Source of the DNA: JAHRAW01 sp963693025
GTDB lineage: Bacteria; Pseudomonadota; Gammaproteobacteria; Arenicellales; Poriferihabitantaceae
NCBI GenBank assembly: GCA_963693025.1
Contig: OY843749.1
Span: 1,860,001-1,924,000, forward strand
Direction of reading: 5' to 3'
DNA: 64,000 nt
Every line of letters starts with the position of its first letter. Position 1 is the first letter of the stretch. Shown here in pieces: positions 25,143-33,329 of the stretch. Under the pieces are notes generated by a model that had not been told where the DNA came from, ran no database searches, and was given only the letters and a program-made list of their open reading frames with translations. The position numbers and the translations under genes were made by a program.

Positions 25143-27245
25143 CTGAACCTCGCGCACCGACATCCCCTGCAGCAACTCAGCGGAATCGGGCCCCGGGTGG
25201 TCGCCAAACTGGAGCGCATCGGGATTTTTCACCCGCGCGACCTGCTCTTCCACCTGCCCTACCGCTATCAAGACCGAACCCGGGTTGCGCCCATCGCCGG
25301 CTTGCAAGCGGGACAAGACGCGCTGGTGCTGGGGCAAATCGAGGCGGTCAACGTGCGCTATGGCGGGCGGCGCATGTTGCTGGTGCGGATTTGCGACGAC
25401 ACGGGCACGATGACGCTGCGTTTCTTTCATTTCAACACCGCCCAACAGCGCGGATTTGAGGACGGGGATTGGGTGCGGTGTTACGGCGAGGTTCGCCGCG
25501 GTGGCGGTGGCGGCGACCAAGAGATAGTTCACCCCGAATACCGGCTTTACTCAAAGCGCCCGGATGAGGCGGACGTAGCAGAGGAGTCGCTGACGCCAAT
25601 CTATCCGAGCACCGAGGGAATCGGCGCGGCGGCGATGCGCAAATGGGTCGGTCAGGCGCTCGCCGGCGAATTGGAAAACTTGGAGGAGTGCCTGCCCGCC
25701 GAGGTGCGCGAGCGCTTTGGTTTGATGCCGCTCCGAACCGCGCTGCAAACCGTGCACCACCCGCCGCCCGCCGAGGACGCCGACGCGCTGGTCGCCGGCA
25801 CGCACCGCGCGCAGCAACGGCTGGCGATGGAGGAGTTGCTCGCGCATCATCTGGTGTTGAGCCGCTTGCGCGCCAAGCACAAATCGCGCAGCGCGCCGGC
25901 GTTCACCGCCGACCGCGGCAACTGGGACACGCTGCGGGCGCGTCTCGGCTTCAGCCTGACCGCCGCGCAACAGCGGGTCATCGGCGAAATCTTCGCCGAC
26001 CTGGAAACCCCGGCGCCTGCCATGCGCTTGCTTCAGGGCGATGTCGGCTCCGGCAAAACCGTGGTGGCGGCGGCGGCGGCGTTGCGCGCCATCGACTCGG
26101 GCTATCAGGTCGCGCTGATGGCGCCCACGGAATTGCTGTCCGAGCAGCACCGCCAAACCTTCAGCCGGTGGTTCGACTGGCTGGGCATCGAGATTGAATG
26201 GCTCGCCGGGCGCATGCCGGCGGCGGCGCGCGCGCAGGCTCTGCGCCGCATTGCGTCGGGCGAGGCGAAACTGGTGATTGGCACGCACGCGCTGTTTCAG
26301 CAGCAGGTGGAATTCCGGCAACTCGGCTTGATGATTATCGACGAGCAACATCGCTTCGGCGTCGACCAGCGGTTGGCGTTGCGTAACAAAGCGGCGGTTA
26401 ACATCGGCGGGGGCGCGGGCGGCGTGCCGCATCAGTTAATCATGAGCGCGACGCCGATTCCGCGCTCGCTCGCCATGATTTTCTACGCCGACCTCGACAT
26501 TTCCGGCATCGATGAATTGCCGCCGGGGCGCAAGCAGGTGCAGACCGTGGCGTTGCCGAACAGCCGCCGCCTCGATGTCGCCGAGCGCATCCGCGGGGTT
26601 TGCCGCGACAACCAGCAGGCGTATTGGGTGTGCCCGTTGATTGAGGAGTCGGACAAACTGCAAGCGCAGGCGGCGACGAAAACCCATGACGCATTGGTGA
26701 AACTGCTGCCCGAAGTGAACGTTGAACTGATTCACGGGCGCATGAAATCGGCGGATAAGGAGGCGGTCATGCAGCGCTTTCATCGCGGCGAAATCGATTT
26801 GCTGGTGGCGACCACGGTGATCGAGGTGGGCGTCGACGTGCCCGCCGCCAGCCTGATGATTATCGAGAACGCGGAGCGCCTCGGGCTGGCGCAACTGCAT
26901 CAACTGCGCGGGCGAGTCGGGCGCGGCGCGCAACAAGCCACCTGCGTGCTGATGTATCAACCGCCCCTCGGCAAACTCGCCAAAGAGCGCCTCGGCATCC
27001 TGCGCGACAGCAACGACGGCTTCGTCATCGCCGGCAAGGATTTGGAGTTGCGCGGACCGGGCGAAGTGCTCGGCACGCGGCAGACCGGAGTACAGCAGAT
27101 GAAGGTCGCCAACCTCGCGCGCGACCGTGCGCTGTTGCCGACCATCGAGCGCATCGCGCAGGCGTTGCGCGAGCATCATCCCGACGCCATCGACGCGATT
27201 ATCCAACGCTGGATTAGCGCCCGCGAATCTTACGCCGAAGTATGA
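25143..27245 (+). CDS. recG: ATP-dependent DNA helicase RecG
   Basis: 700 residues if begun at CTG 25143. The frame from the GTG at 25197 gives 682 residues but loses the conserved LQQLSGIGPRVVAKLERIGI wedge-domain entry. Between the last upstream stop in this frame (25062-25064) and 25197 there is no ATG, GTG or TTG, so the start is non-canonical or a base is missing. RecG regresses stalled forks and branch-migrates junctions. Walker A GDVGSGKT, DEQH in IIDEQHRFG, SATPIPRSLAM and the C-terminal TRG motif are intact. The stop overlaps ubiA by four bases. Confidence 0.92.
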   Translation: MNLAHRHPLQQLSGIGPRVVAKLERIGIFHPRDLLFHLPYRYQDRTRVAPIAGLQAGQDALVLGQIEAVNVRYGGRRMLLVRICDDTGTMTLRFFHFNTAQQRGFEDGDWVRCYGEVRRGGGGGDQEIVHPEYRLYSKRPDEADVAEESLTPIYPSTEGIGAAAMRKWVGQALAGELENLEECLPAEVRERFGLMPLRTALQTVHHPPPAEDADALVAGTHRAQQRLAMEELLAHHLVLSRLRAKHKSRSAPAFTADRGNWDTLRARLGFSLTAAQQRVIGEIFADLETPAPAMRLLQGDVGSGKTVVAAAAALRAIDSGYQVALMAPTELLSEQHRQTFSRWFDWLGIEIEWLAGRMPAAARAQALRRIASGEAKLVIGTHALFQQQVEFRQLGLMIIDEQHRFGVDQRLALRNKAAVNIGGGAGGVPHQLIMSATPIPRSLAMIFYADLDISGIDELPPGRKQVQTVALPNSRRLDVAERIRGVCRDNQQAYWVCPLIEESDKLQAQAATKTHDALVKLLPEVNVELIHGRMKSADKEAVMQRFHRGEIDLLVATTVIEVGVDVPAASLMIIENAERLGLAQLHQLRGRVGRGAQQATCVLMYQPPLGKLAKERLGILRDSNDGFVIAGKDLELRGPGEVLGTRQTGVQQMKVANLARDRALLPTIERIAQALREHHPDAIDAIIQRWISARESYAEV

Positions 27246-28120
27246 CCCCGCCGCCCGCCAACGCGCTGCGCACCGGTGGCGCCTACCTCAGGCTGATGCG
27301 AATGGACCGCCCCATCGGCGCGTTTCTGCTGTTGTGGCCCACCCTGTGGGCGCTATGGCTGGCGGGCGACGGACGACCCGACGCCACCGTCGTGGTGATT
27401 TTCATCGCCGGCGTCTTCACGATGCGCGCCGCCGGCTGCGTAATCAACGACACCGCCGACCGCCGCATCGACTCCGAAGTTGCGCGCACCCGCGACCGCC
27501 CGCTGGCGCGCGGCGACCTGACGGTGCGCCACGCGCTGGGGTTGTTTGTGTTGCTGCTGTTGTTGGCGGCGCTGCTGGTGTTACAACTCAACCGCCACAC
27601 CCAATGGCTGGCGCTGTTCGCGCTCTTCATCGCCTGCATCTACCCGTTCACCAAGCGCGTCACGCACCTGCCGCAACTCGTCCTCGGCGTGGCGTTTTCA
27701 TGGGGAATACCGATGGCGTACGCCGCCCTGGGCGAGGCGGCGCCGTTGGAAGCGTGGCTACTGTTCGGCGCCAACTTCGCCTGGATCGTCGCCTACGACA
27801 CCCAATACGCGATGGTCGACCGCGACGACGACCTGCGCATCGGCGTCAAATCAACCGCCATTTTATTCGGGCGCCACGACACCCGAATCATCGCCGCGCT
27901 CCACTTCGCCTGCGTGCTAATGCTGGCAATCATCGGCTGGCGGCGCGGCCTGTCATGGCACTTCCACCTCGGCCTAGCCCTGGCGCTGGCATTCGCCATC
28001 TACCAACAAAACCTATGCAAAAACCGCAACCGAGACCGCTGCCTGCGCGCCTTCCACAACAACAACTGGTTCGGCGCGATGGTGTTCTGCGGGTTGGTGT
28101 TGGGGTTGGTGGGGGGGTGA
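27242..28120 (+). CDS. ubiA: 4-Hydroxybenzoate polyprenyltransferase UbiA
   Basis: 292 residues. UbiA attaches the polyprenyl tail to 4-hydroxybenzoate in ubiquinone synthesis at the inner membrane. Both Asp-rich, Mg-diphosphate-binding motifs are visible: INDTADRRIDSEV (first) and YDTQYAMVDRDDD (second), within about eight hydrophobic helices. The ATG overlaps the recG stop (ATGA). The GC-rich 3' end and downstream repeat mark the end of this operon. Confidence 0.95.
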   Translation: MTPPPANALRTGGAYLRLMRMDRPIGAFLLLWPTLWALWLAGDGRPDATVVVIFIAGVFTMRAAGCVINDTADRRIDSEVARTRDRPLARGDLTVRHALGLFVLLLLLAALLVLQLNRHTQWLALFALFIACIYPFTKRVTHLPQLVLGVAFSWGIPMAYAALGEAAPLEAWLLFGANFAWIVAYDTQYAMVDRDDDLRIGVKSTAILFGRHDTRIIAALHFACVLMLAIIGWRRGLSWHFHLGLALALAFAIYQQNLCKNRNRDRCLRAFHNNNWFGAMVFCGLVLGLVGG

Positions 28121-28215
28121 TGTGAGGGGGCGTGTCGCCACCGCCGCCGTCATTCCCGCCTCCTCCCACACCGCTATCACCAACAACAACCCAACAACAA
28201 CCCCAACAAAAAGCC

Positions 28216-28358
28216 CGTCATTCTCGAGCGTTAGTGTCCGTTGCCGCCGCGCTTCTTCTTTTAAGCGGCGGCTTACGGACACTTACGACCTCGGGAATCT
28301 CCCTAAGACTGGCACGGGCTTCTTGTCGGCTCCCTGTTTTCTACCGTTCGAAATGACG
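28216..28358 (+). repeat. MITE-like repeat with internal deletion
   Basis: 143 bp. The left terminus, stem 1 and the first arm of stem 2 are intact, then the sequence jumps at CACGGGCTTC to an end module (CGGCTCCCTGTTTTCTACCG) and a shortened terminus TTCGAAATGACG. The second stem-2 arm and stem 3 are lost. In the remaining gap 28359-28527 I see only a small hairpin (AACCCG/CGGGTT, about 28425-28443) and no gene. Confidence 0.8.
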
Positions 28359-28527
28359 AAGTGGTGGCGTTGTTGACGGCAACGGCGACGGCAGGTTTAA
28401 TCGTGTTTGTATCGTTTGAGGGAAACCCGCCTTAGCCGGGTTACCTGCTAAATACCACAGCCATAGAACTCGGCGAATTAATCCCCGCCGTGCTTGGAAA
28501 CCAACAACTTTAACAGGACACCAACGG

Positions 28528-28605
28528 ATGAAAACAAAATCACATACGCGACATGTCATTTTCACCCTTCTGGCTTCTCTTGCCCTGAGCGGTTGCGGCG
28601 GATAA
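28528..28605 (+). pseudogene. Decapitated lipoprotein: signal peptide only (5' remnant)
   Basis: The frame gives only 25 residues: a basic start MKTKSHTRHV, a hydrophobic core IFTLLASLAL and a lipobox SGC followed by GG and TAA. This is a complete lipoprotein signal without a mature protein. An AGGA-type ribosome site lies about 12 bp upstream. Immediately after the stop the base composition turns AT-rich and the antiparallel HARE-nuclease cassette begins. I interpret it as the 5' stump of a gene whose 3' stump is at 29680-29826. A genuine entericidin-like micro-lipoprotein is the alternative. Confidence 0.5.
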
Positions 28606-28642
28606 GGGAGAAATGGTGTTTTGGCGATTCTTGCTTTTACGG

Positions 28643-29368
28643 TCAGTTGAATATTGGACTTTCCAGTTTATTGGTTTTTACGGCGTTTTCGTGCAGTTCA
28701 ATGATTTTATCATAATTTATAAACGTGAATTTATCAGGATTTTTGTTATATGGCGCAAGCAGAAGTTGTTTATCGAACCTGTCTTTGTGTTGTTGAGGAG
28801 CAACTATGTAACACTTCGTTCTAAAATCAAACAGCTGTGAACTCCTGCTAAATGCGTTAGCCAAAGTACTTGGACTGTCAACAATTTCAAAAGTTTTTTG
28901 TGGAAACATAAAACCGGTTTCATTAAACCAAGTCACATCGATTCTTTTTGCTTGAGTGATAATTTCATGGTAGGTGAATTTCGGGAAATTTTTAAGGGAA
29001 GTCAACTTACCCAATTGAATGTTATCCCTGAATACGGCAGAAGGGTCTGCGGTATAGGTCAGATATTTTTTTAAATTTCCCAGCTCTAAACAAACACCCT
29101 CAATAAAAGAATGCATTCGATTTTTATTGTGTTCATTAGGCAACTCTTCCTCTTGGTAATCACGCAGAGCATAAACACTCAAACCTATTTTCTTAAAGTG
29201 CCGGTTATCGCGTAGCTCCCTGTACAAAATACCCCTGAGGCCTGCCTGCCAATCTTTGGCATTCTTCGCTTTTGGATAATACTTTTGGATGTTGTCATAT
29301 ATTATGTTCCAGCTGGCGGTACCGCCGTTGTCTTGCATCACCTTTTTTATTGCTTCAATTTTGGTCAT
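28643..29368 (-). CDS. HARE-HTH protein with putative PD-(D/E)XK-like nuclease domain
   Basis: 241 residues, AT-rich coding. Residues 1-70 match the HARE winged-helix pattern (MTKIEAIKKVMQDNGGTASW, ending FKKIGLSVYAL), known from restriction and chromatin proteins. The C-terminal half contains IDVTWFNETGF...FEIVDSPSTLANAFSRSSQL followed by FDFRTKCYIVAPQQHKDRF. Related proteins I recall have FEVEHS at this place, so this may be a restriction-endonuclease-like core with one acidic residue replaced by Val. The start overlaps the stop of the 63-aa gene (ATGA), so the two are coupled. No methyltransferase is adjacent. Type II or IV restriction, or a solitary effector, are possible. Confidence 0.55.
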   Translation of the reverse strand: MTKIEAIKKVMQDNGGTASWNIIYDNIQKYYPKAKNAKDWQAGLRGILYRELRDNRHFKKIGLSVYALRDYQEEELPNEHNKNRMHSFIEGVCLELGNLKKYLTYTADPSAVFRDNIQLGKLTSLKNFPKFTYHEIITQAKRIDVTWFNETGFMFPQKTFEIVDSPSTLANAFSRSSQLFDFRTKCYIVAPQQHKDRFDKQLLLAPYNKNPDKFTFINYDKIIELHENAVKTNKLESPIFN

Positions 29369-29556
29369 TTTGAGTATTTGCCTTTAATTTCATCTATTGT
29401 TGACAAATAATTCATCTCATCGATTTCTTCAACTGCATTTCTATCCAGACCAACAGCGTCAGATATATTTTCAAAAAGCAAACCGGCATTCCTTATTTCT
29501 TCTGTCATCACATCAGATGCCGATATGTTAATTTTAATATAAAGAGTTTCTTTCAT
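29365..29556 (-). CDS. 63-residue protein of unknown function, upstream partner of the HARE protein
   Basis: Begins MKETLYIKINISASDVMTEE and ends with TGA overlapping the HARE gene start. It is acidic, has no membrane segment and probably folds as a beta-alpha-alpha unit. AT-rich like its partner. The size and coupling are like those of an antitoxin or a controller protein, but no such family is recognised. The frame continues upstream into GC-rich flanking DNA, but ATG 29556 marks where AT-rich coding starts. Confidence 0.55.
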   Translation of the reverse strand: MKETLYIKINISASDVMTEEIRNAGLLFENISDAVGLDRNAVEEIDEMNYLSTIDEIKGKYSK

Positions 29557-29679
29557 GTCGCGCCCCTTTGTTTGGTTGTATGGATATTGATAAAGTCGAA
29601 TTTGGCTTATCACAAAAAACATCCATTCGCCCAGCCATTGTATCAGAGTGTTTGAAACCAATTCAACGAACGATGCAAG

Positions 29680-29826
29680 GGCGCCATCCCCTTCCCGCCC
29701 GCGCAGGCGCTCAGTCGGGCATTTGATGTGCAACTCACCGCCCGCCGCTACCGCCCCGGCGCGCGCTACACCTTGCGTTTCAGTTTCTGGGGCTACCGGG
29801 GTCGGCGCTCGTTCGAGGTGCGCTGA
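29680..29826 (+). pseudogene. 3' remnant of a disrupted gene
   Basis: A GC-rich frame without any start codon encodes about 48 residues (GAIPFPPAQALSRAFDVQLT, ending RGRRSFEVR) and stops with TGA at 29824. Composition changes sharply from AT-rich at about 29670. Together with the lipoprotein signal at 28528-28605 it would give a lipoprotein in the same strand and order, split by about 1.07 kb of foreign DNA. AAGGG occurs at both edges (28604-28608 and 29677-29681) and could mark the junction. Confidence 0.5.
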
Positions 29827-29889
29827 TGCCGGCGGAGACTGAGCAACGCCGGGCTGTCGCCGACCGCCAAGAACCGCTATCATCCGCCC

Positions 29890-30435
29890 ATGTCCAAGCA
29901 CCCCATCAACTACTGCAACCACTGCGGCGAAAGCGTCTCGTTGCTGACCCCGGCGGGCGACAACCGCGACCGGCATGTGTGCGATGTGTGCGGGCAGATT
30001 CACTACCAGAACCCGAAGGTGGTGTGCGGCTCCATCCCGGTATGGCGCGACCGAATACTGCTGTGCCGGCGCGCGATTGAACCGCGCAAAGGGCTATGGA
30101 CGTTGCCCGCCGGCTTCATGGAAAACGGCGAAACCATCCAACACGGCGCGGCGCGCGAAACCATGGAGGAAGCCTGCGCCGAAATCGCCGGGCAGACGCT
30201 ATACGCCATCTACAACCTGCCGCGCATCAACCAGGTGTATATCATGTTCCGCGGCGAACTGACCGGCGAAACAAGTTTCGCGCCGGGCGCGGAAAGTTTG
30301 GAAGTGCGGCTCTTCGAAGAACAACAAATCCCCTGGGACGAAATCGCCTTCCGGGTAATCCACCTGACTTTGGAGCGCTACTTGAGCGACCGAAAGTCGG
30401 GCGATTTCTCGATGGTGATGGAGGATATCGTATGA
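29890..30435 (+). CDS. Nudix hydrolase with N-terminal zinc ribbon
   Basis: 181 residues. Residues 8-37 hold a CxxC...CxxC zinc ribbon (NYCNHCGESV, CDVCGQIHYQNP). The Nudix box G-FMENG-E-T-IQHGAARETMEEACAE-I is complete (about residues 77-99). The architecture is like NudC-type and YfcD/ADP-ribose-type hydrolases that cleave nucleoside diphosphates linked to another moiety; the substrate is not predictable. It stands between the disrupted lipoprotein gene and rsmA, 100 bp upstream of the latter. Confidence 0.88.
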   Translation: MSKHPINYCNHCGESVSLLTPAGDNRDRHVCDVCGQIHYQNPKVVCGSIPVWRDRILLCRRAIEPRKGLWTLPAGFMENGETIQHGAARETMEEACAEIAGQTLYAIYNLPRINQVYIMFRGELTGETSFAPGAESLEVRLFEEQQIPWDEIAFRVIHLTLERYLSDRKSGDFSMVMEDIV

Positions 30436-30535
30436 TTCGTGACCGCCTTTTGTGTCTCGTGTTGGGTTGACCCGCCTCGTTATCAGCCCAAACATTCCCC
30501 GGCGCTGAGCCAGTTGGGTTACACACAGAAATCCA

Positions 30536-31345
30536 TTGACTGATAAAAAGCACCGCCCACGCAAGCGCTTCGGGCAGCATTTTCTTAACGATGGCGCCGT
30601 TCTGAACCGTCTTGTCTCCGCTTTTGAGCCGGCGGCGGGGCAGCGGATTGTTGAGATTGGGCCGGGATTGGGGGCGTTGACGGATGTGTTGGTGGGGAGG
30701 GCGGCGGGTGCGGCGGTGACCGTGGTGGAACTGGACCGCGATTTGGCGCAGCGGTTGCGGCGGCGGTATTCGCCGCGGCGGTATTCGCCGCGGCGGGTCA
30801 GGGTTGTTCGGGCTGATATTCTCGGCTTTGACCTCGGCGGCGTGGCGGCGGCGGAGGGCTGCGGCGCCCGGCTGCGGCTGATTGGCAACCTGCCCTACAA
30901 CATCTCAACCCCGCTGATTTTCCGCCTGCTGGAGCAGGTTGAGCACATTCAAGACATGCTGTTTATGCTGCAGAGGGAAGTCGCGCTTCGCCTGTGCGCC
31001 GCGCCGGGCAACAAAAACTATGGTCGTTTGTCGGTGATGGCGGGCTTGCAACTCGACTGCGAGCCGCTGTTTGATGTGCCGCCGCAGGCGTTCGACCCGC
31101 CGCCGAAAGTCAACTCCACGGCGCTGCGCCTAACCCCCAAAAAGCGCCCGCTGCTGCCCCGCGACCGGCAACTTTTTGAAGCGCTGGTCGCCACCGCGTT
31201 TTCCCAACGCCGAAAAACCCTGCGCAACTCACTCGCCGCACTGGCACAAACCGACCACTTCACCCACGCCAACATCGACCCAACCCTGCGCGCCGAAGCG
31301 CTGTCGGTGGCGCAGTATGTCGCGCTGGCTGATGTGATTTCCTGA
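30536..31345 (+). CDS. rsmA: 16S rRNA (adenine1518-N6/adenine1519-N6)-dimethyltransferase
   Basis: 269 residues from TTG 30536 (no ATG precedes RKRFGQHFL). RsmA dimethylates two adjacent adenines in helix 45 of 16S rRNA late in 30S assembly. Motifs: GQHFLND, VEIGPGLGALTD (AdoMet), and the catalytic NLPYNISTPL. Residues 76-90 contain a small in-frame duplication: CGGTATTCGCCGCGG occurs twice in a row, giving RRYSPRRYSPRR where the family has one unit. It lies in a surface region between motifs and is unlikely to abolish activity. Confidence 0.94.
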   Translation: MTDKKHRPRKRFGQHFLNDGAVLNRLVSAFEPAAGQRIVEIGPGLGALTDVLVGRAAGAAVTVVELDRDLAQRLRRRYSPRRYSPRRVRVVRADILGFDLGGVAAAEGCGARLRLIGNLPYNISTPLIFRLLEQVEHIQDMLFMLQREVALRLCAAPGNKNYGRLSVMAGLQLDCEPLFDVPPQAFDPPPKVNSTALRLTPKKRPLLPRDRQLFEALVATAFSQRRKTLRNSLAALAQTDHFTHANIDPTLRAEALSVAQYVALADVIS

Positions 31346-31435
31346 CGGAACATTTGGGGTCTTCGCTCCGTCTCTCTCAGGATTTAATGAAGCACGGCAA
31401 AATTTTAATGCGATACGCATGCTTCGCTCAACGCC

Positions 31436-32323
31436 TTACTGGGTAAACTTCCAGATATCCGTAAAAACCAAGTTGTCAAATGTTTTGATATGTTTTTTGA
31501 GCATTGCATCAGAGACCATATTTGGCCGAATATCGCAATAATACACGCCATCAAGCGGGTTCAGTTTAACGGTATAGCCCATGAAATGACCTGTAAGAAA
31601 TGTGGCATTAATTCCATATTTTCCTTCTCTTCCCTTTCTTTGAACATCGTTCAAAAAAATGGCGAAATGTGGTGTGCTTGTATCGGTAAGTTTGTTGTAG
31701 AGAAATTTGTCAATAAATATCTTGTCCAGCCGGTCTTTGCTTGATGTTTTAACAGAGCCTATTGCTTTAGTCATTGCTCCTGATCGAATCACCAGATCGT
31801 GCTGATAGTTCATGTTAAAAGCGACTTCATCATTAATTTTTACAGGGATAGAAATTGTGCTGTCTGTGACATCAACACCAATTACTGATATTATCAATCT
31901 GATAAATCTCTCAAAAAGATCGCCGTTTATCTTTCTGGCTGTATTAGATTTTTTTGCCGGCAAAGCATCAAGAGTTGCTCCTATACACTGTTGGGCGGTG
32001 TAAACAACCCTGTTCACTATTTCTCTACTTTCCTGATTATTGCAATTTTTTATATCTTTAATTATCCGTATAAATTTTTCGCTTGACCTCTCAAATTTTT
32101 CAAAGTCATACATAAGATTGGAGTTGATTGGCCTTGTAATATTATATGAGCCATCCCGTTTGTATTGGAAGAATTGATAATGGTTTTCATTTTTTGACAC
32201 AATGACAGCCTGTAAGTTGGTTTTGACAAATTCCAGATAGTCAAGAGCAAACTCAATGTAATTTTCTGGTTTAACAAAAAATTCTTTATTGCGAGCTTTA
32301 CTGACAAGACTATTAAGATTCAT
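31436..32323 (-). CDS. Type II restriction endonuclease (family not resolved)
   Basis: 295 residues from ATG 32323, which overlaps the methyltransferase stop by four bases. AT-rich. The likely PD-(D/E)XK core is HDLVIRSGAM followed by IGSVKTSSKDRLDKIFIDK, with Asp and SxK spaced as in many type II enzymes, and a preceding acidic helix NGDLFERFIRLI. The tight ATGA coupling to a beta-class DNA methyltransferase supports the role. The recognition site cannot be read. The protein is full length, so the system is probably functional. Confidence 0.8.
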   Translation of the reverse strand: MNLNSLVSKARNKEFFVKPENYIEFALDYLEFVKTNLQAVIVSKNENHYQFFQYKRDGSYNITRPINSNLMYDFEKFERSSEKFIRIIKDIKNCNNQESREIVNRVVYTAQQCIGATLDALPAKKSNTARKINGDLFERFIRLIISVIGVDVTDSTISIPVKINDEVAFNMNYQHDLVIRSGAMTKAIGSVKTSSKDRLDKIFIDKFLYNKLTDTSTPHFAIFLNDVQRKGREGKYGINATFLTGHFMGYTVKLNPLDGVYYCDIRPNMVSDAMLKKHIKTFDNLVFTDIWKFTQ

Positions 32324-33321
32324 CGAACTAAATTCTTCCTTCTTTTTTCGTTGGCTTTGTCGAAGGCTACCCACTCATCTTTAGTTTTTCGCTGAATGTT
32401 TTCCAGCCTTTCAATGGCCCACTCGTTATATTCTTGATTAATTTCACAGCCAAGCCATTTCCTGCCTAACTGTTCCGCTACAACAAGCGTAGTTCCTGAC
32501 CCGGAAAAAGGATCGAGTATAACGTCTTCTTCGTTAGATGATGCGAGTACAAATTTTCTAACCAACTCTTCGGGTTTCTGTGTTGGGTGTGCGGTTGTTT
32601 CCCTCATACCATTGCATGTTGTGGGAATCTCTATAACATCCTTTGGCTTTGCCCCCTTTGGGTGGGGAACCCATATATCTTCTCGCTTTTTTCTGTTTCC
32701 ATACTGACTCGATTCGGCTTGCGGGTGTCCTGGGTATTTTAGGGTGTGCTTCCCGTAACATATACGGACATCATCAACATTAAATGTTAATTTTTTATTC
32801 TTTCTCAAATGTAACAAGCTTTCATGGGAACGCCCCCAGTCATTACCTAAATTGGCTTTGTTTTTGTAATGCCAAACAATCCACCGGCATGACTTAAAAT
32901 AATTCATTGAAGGATGTTTTAGGTCAGCTAAAATTTCAGAAAAACCGCAAACATATAATGTTCCAGTTCTCTTTAATATTCTTGAAGCTTCCTTAATCCA
33001 TTGCATAGACCATTGAATATATTTTTCTTGATTCTCAAATTTATCCCAGTCCGCTTTGTTTATATTGTATGGCGGGTCGGCAAATATTAAATCGACACTT
33101 TCTTTTTCAAGTGACCGAAGCCAAACTATGCTATCTCCTGTGTAAAGCCTTCCATTCTTGTGCTCATAAGCCAAGCTAAAAGGAGCATTTTTGTCAATGC
33201 TATATTTCTTGTGTTGTAACGGCGTCTCAAACAAGGCTTGTTGCATACCAATACCTGCTCTTTTGTGCGGCTTGTACAAATATCGCTCGGCTGTATCGTC
33301 CAGTGGCTGATTATACGACAA
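32320..33321 (-). CDS. Site-specific DNA methyltransferase (N6-adenine or N4-cytosine), beta class
   Basis: 333 residues. The catalytic motif DPPYN is at residues 82-86 (LIFADPPYNINKADWDKF) and the AdoMet motif DPFSGSGTTLVVAEQLG follows near residue 270, an order that defines the beta class. A target-recognition region lies between (YGKHTLKYPGHPQAE...). The TSVP-like HPTQKPEELVRKFV precedes motif I. It protects host DNA against the coupled endonuclease. AT-rich, flanked by GC-rich rsmA and plsC, hence acquired. Confidence 0.93.
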   Translation of the reverse strand: MSYNQPLDDTAERYLYKPHKRAGIGMQQALFETPLQHKKYSIDKNAPFSLAYEHKNGRLYTGDSIVWLRSLEKESVDLIFADPPYNINKADWDKFENQEKYIQWSMQWIKEASRILKRTGTLYVCGFSEILADLKHPSMNYFKSCRWIVWHYKNKANLGNDWGRSHESLLHLRKNKKLTFNVDDVRICYGKHTLKYPGHPQAESSQYGNRKKREDIWVPHPKGAKPKDVIEIPTTCNGMRETTAHPTQKPEELVRKFVLASSNEEDVILDPFSGSGTTLVVAEQLGRKWLGCEINQEYNEWAIERLENIQRKTKDEWVAFDKANEKRRKNLVR

Positions 33322-33329
33322 TCCTCACA

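Noticed and set aside
28420..28445. Riboswitch or attenuator before the lipoprotein stump
   Set aside because: Only a 6-bp hairpin is visible and no known riboswitch core could be matched.
28494..28840. Plus-strand open frames of 73-75 residues
   Set aside because: They overlap the HARE gene in antisense or the lipoprotein stump in another frame; the stump has the recognisable signal peptide.
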